From positions 1,240,001 through 1,304,000 of the forward strand of contig CM016925.1 in NCBI GenBank assembly GCA_006247105.1: a stretch of 64,000 nt of DNA, read 5' to 3'. Every line of letters starts with the position of its first letter. Within the stretch, counting starts at the first letter, position 1. Below, piece after piece: positions 42,803-51,804 of the stretch. The position numbers and the translations under genes are program-made. The notes beneath the pieces were generated by a model. That model did no database searches, was not told the origin of the DNA, and worked only from the letters and a program-made list of their open reading frames with translations. This DNA comes from Giardia muris. Its lineage: Eukaryota; Fornicata; Diplomonadida; Hexamitidae.

Positions 42803-45559
42803 CCTGCGTCCGGAGGCAGGGGCAGGAGGTCGGAAGGCCCGGCCGGATGAAGGAGTCCCCGTCGGTCCTCCTATGGGCCTCCGGGATCAACAGTCATCCT
42901 CCAGTGCCCCGGTCTTCGTCCTTCGATCAAGAGGAGTGAACGGGATCACGGGAGGGGACGAGAGGACGACCATGAGCCCCGGTTGATCTCAACCCGTCTC
43001 CATGAAGGAGGGCCGGCCTCCTCGGATCTGCCTGAGGGCATGGATGGAGAGCGGGGAAGGGCACCAGGCCGTGCATGGCTGTGTGAGCCAATGCCGGCTG
43101 CTCACTGCCCCGGACTCGTGACGGAAGTGGGTGTCCGGAGTTCACGTCCTCCAGCTTGTGGGGCCGTACCACGAACTGGAGCCTGTTCGAGGAGCGTGAG
43201 GTGCACGGGTCGACGCCACCATGGACAGTATCCTCCTTGGTCGTCCCACGATGCACTGAGGATCCTCGGGGATGACAGCATCCACGACGACGGGTCCTTA
43301 GGCACAGGGAAGACTGCCCGAGTCGAACGGAGTGGGTGTCAGTCGGTTCGTGGAAGGACACGTTCTACCTCCTTCCCGACTGTGGTGGTATCGGGAGGTC
43401 CACCATCGGCTGGGGACGTCGGGGGGACCTGGAACCTCTGAGTTCGATCATCGGATGGAGCACGAGTCCTGTCCAACCTTATGGATCCCCTCGCTCTCGG
43501 ACCCTGAGTCTGATACACCAGCCACTGGTTCGTCGTCCCTTCCTCGCCCCAACTCGGCCTCCGACTCTGATCGTCCCCTTGTCGTCGGATCCCTGTTTCC
43601 TCCTGGAACCCTTCTTGAAGCCACGAGGACCTCCTTGTCCACCCTTGCACGGATATCGTTCGAGTGGGGCTGTCATCACACGCCCAAGGAGGAGGTCGAG
43701 TACGAACGCCCCGAGACCTTTGCCATTGGGGAGCTCCTCCTGCAGGGACGTGCTCCCGGTCGTCCGTCTGACCCCTTCCCAACACGGACGCCAAGGAGGT
43801 CTCCGTTATCTCCACCTCGGACGGCTCTTCATCCGAGGTCATCCTGTCAGCAACATGCAGGGAATCGGAGGCAGGTCAAGTGGTGGGAGGGCCGGAGCAA
43901 GACGGACGCCTTCAGACTGGTAGGTACGCGTATAGAGTGGCATCCTACCCCTCCCACCTCCTAGACGCCTGCACGTACAGGACCGACCGGACCGTCCCAC
44001 GAGGGGGTTCGGGGAGGCGTCTCCCAACCAGGCCTCTGACGTGCCGTGACGACCGGACGTCATCGAGGACCTCCTTGAGATACGACCAGGAGGCCCGGGG
44101 ACGTGGGGATGACCGAAACACGTGCCTGGAGGCTGCACACAGGGAACGGGCTCACCTCCCTTCCGGTCTTCCCGTCTCGACCCAGAACAGCGCCCCATCA
44201 CGAGTGCTTCCGGGGTCTCATACTACGACCTCGAGACGTCCGGTCCAACCTGAGGCCTGATGGCACCCACAATGGGCGGGTCTATCCTGTCCAGGCATCC
44301 CGACGTATGAACCCAGCTGCTACGGTCCCCTCGAGCACATTCACGGACTGCATCTGGCATCACTTAGATCCGAGTCTCCTCACTTCCGGACGATGAGGGC
44401 TTCCAGGAGAGAAAGGAAGGACACAGGGGATGGGGAAGGGAGACGACTGGAGAGGAACGGGGCAGCTCGGTAACTACGGGAGCTGTTAGCTGGCCAGCAG
44501 TATGGACATGTCGGCCTGCATAGAGCCGTCCTGGTGGCCGGGACTAGGGCCAAGGCCCCCCGAGGCTCCCGTAGGTGGTCAGGCTGAAGGGTGCTCACTG
44601 GACGGGAGGTTGTCGTCGCTGCTCACGCAGTCCCCTTTCATCCTCCACATCATCTCGGACGTAGTGGACAATGATCTGCACAGGTACGTCGGGTAGCCGG
44701 CAGTGGAACCCAGCCCGGAGATAGGAATCACTCCAGCTCGCCAGCAGGAGTCAGGCGCTCACTACGGGACAGCAGGTATGTACCCCCGGCTGACGTGGTT
44801 GGTCGTCGCTTCCAGACAGCGGAGGCGGTTGCAGCTGACCATCTGCTCGCACTCGAGGCACAGGGGACAGGCGTCTTCAAGCATCCGGGCCTGCTCCTCG
44901 CTGTCGAGCCATCTGTGGGGAGGAGCGGATGGCCTCTGATACTGGAGGTTCGTCATCCCTCTCCGACGGTGGAAGAGAAGCATGGACCCGGACGGGCCCC
45001 TCCCAGCACCCATAAAGGAGCGTGCACACCTCAGGAGCTCCCCTTGTGGCGCGGTGGCGGCACCGAACGCGAGCAAGCTGCCCATGGCGATGACGGTGGT
45101 ATCGACATCTTCTCCATCATCCATCCGCCCATCGGAGCCTGCAATCCTGCACCTGGACGGGATGCCGGGGGCTCGTGGGACCTGTGCTCGCCGGGGCATA
45201 TAGTACGTCCCTCATGACCGATCCCTGACTGGCAGAGGGGAACTGGGACTGATGAGGCCTGTGACGAGAAGCTGCCATGGCCCTGGCCAGTCAACGATGA
45301 TGGTCACCTCGTGGACGTCTCGAGGATCGATGGGGTTGGTCAGAAGGCTCAAAGGCTTCATCATTGAGGATTCTGATGACACTGTCCTCTCCGTTGGGGA
45401 CCTGAAATGTGAGGAGGATCAACAGACCTTCTGAGGGAGGCTCGGGGTCTTCGTCACTCCATCCGGAAGAGCTGAGTCCTCTGACGGTTCCTTGATACCG
45501 CCTCTTTTCCCCGACCATGATCAGAAGCGATCCTCAAGGCCCCGAACACCCAAGAGCTC
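42803..45559. other. 2.75-kb region without an intact gene
   Basis: No frame in this stretch gives a protein I would defend. The open frames present (up to about 210 codons on either strand) are Arg/Pro/Ser-rich, overlap one another on opposite strands and lack motifs, as expected from GC-rich decayed sequence. On the minus strand near 44860-44920 a Cys cluster (ACPLCLECEQ, then SCNRLRC) hints at a Cys-rich surface-protein relic. Near 43700-43760 a phrase GLGAFVLDLLLGR resembles kinase subdomain IX. Neither is enough for a call. It looks like a graveyard between the two ankyrin/coiled-coil copies. Confidence 0.55.
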
Positions 45560-45862
45560 TGCAGGAGGATGACTGGCTGCCCCCTTGAAGAGGGAGGTGT
45601 CGTCATCCCGCATCCTGACGCCTCCTGGGGCCGGGGAGCACGTCTTGCAGGTCTTGGGACTGCTGTCGAAGTGGTCCCTCACAGGTGCACTTGGAGGCGT
45701 CAGTCTTATCCATTCCCTTGCAGACGGGACTGGTCGAGCTGACATGGTAGCAGCCCGAAGAGGACGTCTCCAGTCCTGCACGTCATTGCAGTGCCATCGA
45801 AGGGGAGGAGTAGGGGGCGGTTTAGCCCGCTGTGACAGGCACTTCAGGTCCTGCCTGTTCAA
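45560..45862 (-). pseudogene. Possible frameshifted VSP relic
   Basis: In two different minus-strand frames this stretch reads VCKGMDKTDASKCTCEG and then SSPKTCKTCSPAPG. Phrases like these (C..C, 'KTDASKC', 'CKTCSP') are typical of VSP interiors. A frame change separates them and no start, signal or membrane segment is present. The call rests on short matches only and may be wrong. Confidence 0.3.
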
Positions 45863-45866
45863 GGAG

Positions 45867-46756
45867 TCAGGAGTCCTGGCCTTTGGGAGTGACTACCATG
45901 CCCCCGACGGCAGCGAGGTTCTGGAGGAGGACCCTCTTCTCCTCCTCCACCTCCTCGAGGCGTCTCTGAAGGTCTTTCATGTCATGGTTCTCGGTCCTCA
46001 ATTGGGTAACCTCCTTCTCGAGGACGAGGATCTGGGCCTTCTGGTCTGCGAGTGCTCTTTTGAGGTCCTCAGTGGTCTTGGAGAGCTGCTCCTGAAGAGT
46101 CGCCTTCTCTGTGGTGAGGGCGTTGATGAGGGCTCGATTCTGGTCAGAGGCCTTTCGAAGGTCCTCGTTCATCTCCGCATGCCTCTTGGACTCATCGATG
46201 GCATTGTCGAGCTGCTGTTTGAGGGAGGAGACTTCCCGATTCAATTGAGAGAGTTTCTCTTCTGTTTTCCCTTGGCATTCTTGGGCAACTCCCTTCTTGA
46301 GAAATTCGTCCTCAATACCGGTTTGTTAACGCGCTCCAAGGACCTCAACATCTCGGTAGGATTCGATGGGAGGAGAATATGCCTTGTGCCCTCGTTCTAG
46401 AGGAGTTTGTGAGCCCGGGTGAAAGCTCCTCCCCTTGGGTCGCCGTTGTTCGCGTACCACTTGGCTGTGCGCCCTTCGGACCCTTCCACTCCCTTTTCGT
46501 GGGGGAAGAAACGTTGGGGGTTCTCAGGCCAATGCTGACGGGCTGCACATGAGAGCGGTCGCTCCGAAGTGGGATTCATCCCGTTCCTTTGTCTACCACT
46601 TCCTCGCCTCAGAGAGGAGGAGCTGAACACAGTCCATCTTACTATGGTGGGCAGCCTCCATCCCTCGTTATCCTTCTTCCCAGTGTCATCGATGTTCTCC
46701 TTCACAGGCTTGAGATCTCCTCTTCCGGGCATCCTCGATAACCCAGTGAAGGACGC
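45867..46756 (-). pseudogene. Broken inverted copy of the ankyrin/coiled-coil gene
   Basis: This is a minus-strand relative of the gene at 41072-42802. Its 5' end aligns codon by codon with that gene's start (GRGDLKPVKENIDDTGKKD against GRGDLEDVKRNLNQVGKKN). The position of the ATG now reads GCG (46754-46756). Most ankyrin repeats are deleted, a frame change follows near 46650, and the segment GRTAKWYANNGDPRGGAF matches the last repeat. The frame then stops at 46397, just where the intact gene reads LLENEGT. A diverged piece of the first coiled coil comes next, then 337 bp identical to the intact gene, and it ends at 45867 in unrelated codons. It is non-functional. The contrast between worn and identical parts is the notable feature. 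Confidence 0.85.
45899..46235 (-). repeat. 337-bp perfect inverted repeat, right arm
   Basis: This is the reverse complement of 42422-42758 with no mismatch found. It lies within the broken ankyrin/coiled-coil copy, whose other parts are clearly diverged. On the plus strand it produces a long antisense open frame (45585-46400) that should not be annotated. Confidence 0.9.
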
Positions 46757-47051
46757 CTCTGAGGCGTTATTTCCTTATCCCCTTTCCAGATATCAACTCT
46801 CTGACCTATAGCTGACGACAAGGATCAGATGGATTCGGACTTTCTCTCCACGTCCTGGAGATGATGAAGATAGTGAGACGTGATTTTCTTCTTATGTTCC
46901 GAAACTCCTCAGACCTCAGGGCTCACCCTCTAAACTCCAGGAGATATGCCGCTCTCGTCATTTCGAGGTAGTATAGATTCATAAGGTACCGATCTAGATG
47001 TTAGGCGTGGTTCTTCGACTTGTTGAAGTGTCATTGTCTATCTATCAGTAA

Positions 47052-47912
47052 ATGGATCCCTCTCCTTCTGAGAATGGTTCCACCTCCCTACTACGGTGCT
47101 CGGACCTCCTTCGCCGCGCGTTTCCCGGAGGCCCGCCGGCGTTTGAAACGGACGACGCAGGAGTGGAGTATCTAACCGCTGTCCTTGAGCAGTATCATAG
47201 TATCTGTGCAGGGGCGTCTGCGCTTCGGACAGTGTTGCGGAATCGAACATCTGCAGCTTCCATCGAGCAGCAACTCATTCACGAGGAACTAGAGCAGATC
47301 AGACCCCACTTCGAGACCACTCTTCCAGACGAAGTTTTACGGGCCGCATCCGAGCTTGCGGTCTTCGGCTCTTTACTAGCATCAGCAACGGCCGGCACGT
47401 CAGTGCATCCACATTGGCCATATGGAGCCGCCGTGATCGGAACCCTGGTTTGTGCCGAACTTGAGCAGCAATCCGCTGTCTCGCGGCTTGCGGAACTCAA
47501 GGAACGCTCTCAAGACCTTGAGAAGGCAGCAGAGACCTGCAAAGACGAGGTTGCGGCACTGAACACACGCGAGACCAGTATCCTTCCCGATATCCTAGCA
47601 TCAGAGCACACGTACCTTTCCACCGCGGCTCAGCAGCAGCGGGTTGCGGAGCAATACATCCTTGAAGCCGCCGCAATACGGACGAGGCTCCTATGCCCTG
47701 AGGCTTTCGACTCACACCTCTTTGCAAAAGCTATGACTGAGCTAGCAGAATCCCATCGATCGGTTGAAGCGTTTCTTAGCAGCGAGACGTACTTACTTCT
47801 AAAGAGCGTTCCACGGCTACCGCCGTCACGCTTGGCGGAGGCTCTGGCCAAGCTTAGAGAGGACGTGCACTCTCTCGCCACGGAGGTTGCAATGATAGTG
47901 GGGAGGCGTTAG
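47052..47912 (+). CDS. Coiled-coil hypothetical protein
   Basis: This 286-residue helical protein has a central coiled coil (about 145-215, LAELKERSQDLEKAAETCKD onward) and a short Ser-rich N-terminus. The N-terminal third (SDLLRRAFPGG, then YLTAVLEQYHSI) could be a small globular domain like those of kinetochore or augmin subunits, but I cannot make a case for any family. The ATG at 47052 follows a 295-bp spacer (46757-47051) that is A/T-richer and holds nothing I recognise. It overlaps the CstF-50 gene by 4 bp, stop to stop. Confidence 0.7.
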   Translation: MDPSPSENGSTSLLRCSDLLRRAFPGGPPAFETDDAGVEYLTAVLEQYHSICAGASALRTVLRNRTSAASIEQQLIHEELEQIRPHFETTLPDEVLRAASELAVFGSLLASATAGTSVHPHWPYGAAVIGTLVCAELEQQSAVSRLAELKERSQDLEKAAETCKDEVAALNTRETSILPDILASEHTYLSTAAQQQRVAEQYILEAAAIRTRLLCPEAFDSHLFAKAMTELAESHRSVEAFLSSETYLLLKSVPRLPPSRLAEALAKLREDVHSLATEVAMIVGRR

Positions 47913-49111
47913 AGACGATTTGAGGCTTGTCGGTAGATGTAGAGGGTCTTGTCGTAGACGAGGGCGTACATCGGGCTGACAGGGTTTCCACAACACAACT
48001 CATTGTTATAGCGTGCAGTCTTATCTAAAGAGAGTCTTTCTCCGGACCCAAGAAGATAGCCTATGACTCGCATCTTCTGTTCTGCCGTGTCCCGGCCCGT
48101 CAGGCCGATGACGACCTGGTCGTTATCCATGGTCGTTGCGCTTGAAACGAGCGATTGAAAGGCCTTGACATGTTTCGCCGTGTTCCGGATGTCGTAGAGC
48201 CGGCATGCGTCATGGCCGTCGGAGAGTAAGAAGGACGAGCCGTCACCCAAGAAGTGCGCTCGTACGTTCTTACGGATGCTTGGAAGGGTAACGGACATGT
48301 TCGCTCGCCGGCCATTTGAGCGGTCATAGAAGGTGATCCCGCATTGGTGAGTCGCCCACATGTACTTGACAGATCGGTCATTACTATTGAAGCCAACCAT
48401 CGAGATCGAGTTAGCCTTATCAACGGCATCAGTGACATATATCGCGTCCTTCCGTTGGAGGTCGAAGATCCTGAGGACAGTGTCGGAGGCCGTCCCCGTC
48501 ACTAGGTGCGTCCCGGACGGGTGCCATGCAACGGCACTTAAGTTCTTCTCCATACTGATGGCATCTAAGTGTCCGGACCCCGTCACGTCGCGGTCCATCG
48601 AGAACAAACGAATCGTCGTATCCTCGCTACAGGTCGCGATGAGCTGTGCATATGGGTGAAAGGCCACATCTGCCACGGTCCCGTGATGCCCATAGAACGT
48701 CCGTGGCTTCGGCCCATCCCGTGTGTTGGGTGCCCCCTCGACACTTATTAGTTTCAGGCAAGCATCACGTGCACCAGTAGCCAAGTACTTCCCATCGGGG
48801 GAGAATCTACATACAACAATGGGCTTCTGGTGTCTATAATTCTTAGGATCCATCGTGAATGCATAGTTCTGAGGATGTGTGCTGTGAGCAGTCGTTATAG
48901 CAGCCTCCGCCGCTTCCAACTCCAGAGACGCTGGGTCCGTGATGGCATTGCTCTCTAATGCCCCACTAAGCAACTTCGCGAGCTGTGGGGCATTCGGTGG
49001 GAGATGAGGCTCGGGCGTCGCCGTCGCCCGCTGAAGCTGCGAGGCGGCGATGTAGAACCCGTCCGCACGGAGCTGGCGGACGATGAGTTGGTACAAATAT
49101 GCCTTGTTCAT
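47909..49111 (-). CDS. CSTF1: Cleavage stimulation factor subunit CstF-50 (WD40)
   Basis: This 400-residue homologue of CSTF1 has the N-terminal dimerisation domain (about 1-60). It opens KAYLYQLIVRQLRADGFYIA, matching the family's 'R..LY+LI+.QL..DG+..+A'. LAKLLSGALESN follows. A seven-blade WD40 propeller comes next, starting VCRFSPDGKYLATGARDACL, then TFYGHHGTVADVAFHPYAQL, IATCSEDTTIRLF and AWHPSGTHLVTGTASDTVLR. The end carries the family's conserved NNELCCGNPVSP-type segment. CstF-50 dimerises and joins CstF-77 in the complex that binds downstream of the poly(A) signal. The ATG at 49111 is used; the open frame to 49189 has extra Met codons but no conserved sequence. It is the second poly(A) factor in the window. 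Confidence 0.87.
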   Translation of the reverse strand: MNKAYLYQLIVRQLRADGFYIAASQLQRATATPEPHLPPNAPQLAKLLSGALESNAITDPASLELEAAEAAITTAHSTHPQNYAFTMDPKNYRHQKPIVVCRFSPDGKYLATGARDACLKLISVEGAPNTRDGPKPRTFYGHHGTVADVAFHPYAQLIATCSEDTTIRLFSMDRDVTGSGHLDAISMEKNLSAVAWHPSGTHLVTGTASDTVLRIFDLQRKDAIYVTDAVDKANSISMVGFNSNDRSVKYMWATHQCGITFYDRSNGRRANMSVTLPSIRKNVRAHFLGDGSSFLLSDGHDACRLYDIRNTAKHVKAFQSLVSSATTMDNDQVVIGLTGRDTAEQKMRVIGYLLGSGERLSLDKTARYNNELCCGNPVSPMYALVYDKTLYIYRQASNRL

Positions 49112-49200
49112 TTTTCTTCCTCTTATAGTCAATTCTCCCTCTCTAATACGATGTGAGGTACTCGAGAGTCTCATATAAGCGAGGACCAAACAATAAAAAG

Positions 49201-51558
49201 ATGTCGTCCCTTATCGAGGCCGTTCGCGCTCGACGCCCGGACGACGTCGCCACCTCTCTTGACCACGCTGGAGAAAGGGATGATCAAGGGCGGACAGCCC
49301 TCATGCTCGCTGCCTGCTTCGGATATTTGGACTGCCTCTCCCCACTTATTACCCGCGAGGCGGGACTTCATGACGCATATGGCCTCACCGCAATGATGTT
49401 TGCGGCCGGTAGTAGCAATGGTATGTGTTGTACCCTGCTTTTGGAACGCGAGGCGGGCTTACGAGCAGCTCCAATCGGCTCTGCGCTTGACCTCGCCATG
49501 CGAAACGGATACTTCGATATCGCATCTATTCTGGCCGCGGAAAAGGGAATGGACGGACTTACAGAGCCGATGCGCGCAGCACTCACCGGCCGGGCGATTG
49601 ATGTTGCTCAGTACTCTAATACCTTCCGTTCCATGCATGAGGGTTATAGTGCCCTGATGCTTGCGGCGTGCTGTAACAATCTCCCCGTAGTCGACGCACT
49701 AGTTGAGCATGAGAGTGGTCTTCGGAACTCACAGGGTGCTACTGCCCTCATGCTCGCTGCGAAGTACGGGAGTTGTAGAGTACTTAGTACTCTACTGAAG
49801 TACGAAGAAGGCCTTCAAGATGACGCTGGCCAGACCGCACTCATGTATGCAATCGCTCATGGACGTGTGGAGTGTGCCCAGATGCTATCCTCTGAGGCTG
49901 GAAAGCAGACCGGGCACGACATCTGGCTTCTGGGACGAATGGATGCGGGGACAACCGCTCTCATGCTTGCAGCTGAGAGCGGACTTCAGAATATTGTTGA
50001 GGTCTTAACTCCACTTGAGGTAGGCCTTAAGACCAGGAGTGGCTTAACAGCCTATAAGTATGCACTGCGTCGCGGGAACAGAGAGGCACTCGCATCTTTA
50101 GAGGCAGAAGTTCCTGGAGAGTTAAAGTCTCATTCGGGACAGAAGTCGAACGGGGCATCAAATATCATGCTTCTCGATACCAGTAAGGATGACCTAGAGT
50201 CCGTCCTCGACGAACAGTCTGTTGGGCATTTCAGTACCGCTTCAACAGAAGCGGATGATATACGGCATAAAGCATGTGTCGATGCACTCCTATTCGTTGT
50301 ACGGCATGGGGCCATTGAAAACGTGGAGGGGTTACTTCAGTGTGTTACGTTTTCCGCAGAGGATCTTGATGCTGCGATCGAGGTGGCCAAGGGGATGATT
50401 GCTGAGTGTGATGATGAAGTACATGACCAGCAAAGGCAACTTATTAGTATTCTCTCTCATGCACAAGCTGCTCTCACAGACGAGGCCGCACCAATCTTCA
50501 ATATCTCAAATGAAGGTCTAACATGCGATAAAGTATGCTCCGAGGTAGTTGAGCGCGAGATAGAAACGAATTCTCCACAGTTGATAGATGCTGAGGTTCA
50601 ATCTACCGACGTATGTGAGAAGATTGAGGTGGCTACTGAAACAGATATGGAGTTCATATTGAACTCGACAGAACTGACCACGCAATTGGAGCAGGCGAGC
50701 TCTCGGATTGCGGAGCTCGAAAGGGCTCTACAAGAGAAGGATAAGGAAGCAGCGAATCTGACTATGAAGATGCGCGACACTCGGCAGCAATTTGAAACGT
50801 TCCGTGAGAAATATAGGGGCGAGCTCCAGATTCTGGCAAAGCGACAATCCCAACGTGATAGTGAGATTCATACTCTCCAGGATGCGCTTCGCAAAGCTGA
50901 GGACGCACTAAGGGAGCAACAAGCTCACAACACTGAGCTCAACCACGAGCTTTCCGGATATCGTTCGAATAGCGGCCAGACTCGATCCGAGACGATGCTT
51001 CAGACAATTCAGACACAAGAGAGGGCTATTCATAACATCCAGACGCAGCTCGAGAAGCGGGAGGCAGACTGTTCCCGCATGCGGATGGAGCTGAAGAATG
51101 CGCAGCTACGGACCGAGGTCCTGAACACTGAGCTGAACGTGAGTCGGCTGCGCGCAAAGGAACAGGAGGAGAAGTTCATGTTGCTTCGGGAGAAGATGGT
51201 GCCAAAGGAGACGTACGATGCCTTGGTAACCTGCTACCGCGAGCAGGAGGAGGCATTCAAAGCGACGAAGAACGTAATGGCTGGGCAGGACGACATGATA
51301 GAGAAGTTACGAGAGCAGGTGCGATCTTTTAGCGCGCAGCTCACCGAGTTGCGGAACGATACGGTCGAGGCGGGGAATAGCACCAACAAGTTGGCCGAGA
51401 GGTCTGCAGATGAAAGCAAGCAGCTCAAGGCGATGCAAGACACCATAACGTTGCGCAACGAAGAGCTTTCATCCCTTCGTATAGAACTTCAGGTGACCAA
51501 GAGAAATCTTCAATGGTACCAGATGCAGGTTCGACAACTCTCGTCGTGCGTTAACTGA
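49201..51558 (+). CDS. Ankyrin-repeat / coiled-coil protein ('protein 21.1' type)
   Basis: This 785-residue protein has about eight ankyrin-like units in residues 1-310 (for example QGRTALMLAACFGYLDCLSP, QGATALMLAAKYGSCRVLST and AGTTALMLAAESGLQNIVE). A middle section is acidic and low in motifs. A C-terminal coiled coil runs over about 500-785 (ELERALQEKDKEAANLTMK onward). It is related in architecture, but not closely in sequence, to the ankyrin/coiled-coil gene at 41072. No kinase domain is attached. Function unknown; the family is expanded in Giardia. The ATG at 49201 follows aataaaaag. Its divergent partner CstF-50 starts 89 bp away. A 246-bp stretch after its stop (51559-51804) holds nothing I recognise. 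Confidence 0.8.
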   Translation: MSSLIEAVRARRPDDVATSLDHAGERDDQGRTALMLAACFGYLDCLSPLITREAGLHDAYGLTAMMFAAGSSNGMCCTLLLEREAGLRAAPIGSALDLAMRNGYFDIASILAAEKGMDGLTEPMRAALTGRAIDVAQYSNTFRSMHEGYSALMLAACCNNLPVVDALVEHESGLRNSQGATALMLAAKYGSCRVLSTLLKYEEGLQDDAGQTALMYAIAHGRVECAQMLSSEAGKQTGHDIWLLGRMDAGTTALMLAAESGLQNIVEVLTPLEVGLKTRSGLTAYKYALRRGNREALASLEAEVPGELKSHSGQKSNGASNIMLLDTSKDDLESVLDEQSVGHFSTASTEADDIRHKACVDALLFVVRHGAIENVEGLLQCVTFSAEDLDAAIEVAKGMIAECDDEVHDQQRQLISILSHAQAALTDEAAPIFNISNEGLTCDKVCSEVVEREIETNSPQLIDAEVQSTDVCEKIEVATETDMEFILNSTELTTQLEQASSRIAELERALQEKDKEAANLTMKMRDTRQQFETFREKYRGELQILAKRQSQRDSEIHTLQDALRKAEDALREQQAHNTELNHELSGYRSNSGQTRSETMLQTIQTQERAIHNIQTQLEKREADCSRMRMELKNAQLRTEVLNTELNVSRLRAKEQEEKFMLLREKMVPKETYDALVTCYREQEEAFKATKNVMAGQDDMIEKLREQVRSFSAQLTELRNDTVEAGNSTNKLAERSADESKQLKAMQDTITLRNEELSSLRIELQVTKRNLQWYQMQVRQLSSCVN

Positions 51559-51804
51559 CTATGATCTGGGGATTTGGCTGTTTAGATGGCGCCACTAACA
51601 AAAGGCTTTGCATGGATTGAAGCAATGGGTTGATTAATTGGGTATGAGAGCAGATATCGGAAAGCCCCTCTTCAAGAATGAAATCAAGCTTCTGAAAGCG
51701 CTGGTCCTTCTCTTTCTGATTGACTAGGATTAGACGCAAGCATTACGAAAGAACCATTAACGATTGTTTGGGATATTGGAAGAAGTCGGCGTAAGTTTAC
51801 CTGA

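Noticed and set aside
45585..46400. Plus-strand open frame of 271 codons
   Set aside because: It is the antisense of the coiled-coil repeat arm; the same Leu/Glu-rich shadow appears antisense to the live gene at 42413-42772. Coiled-coil codon periodicity keeps the opposite frame open.
46757..47051. Possible RNA gene in the A/T-richer spacer before the coiled-coil gene
   Set aside because: I could not fold it into a tRNA or snoRNA-like shape by eye, and there is no box A/B or C/D motif that I trust.
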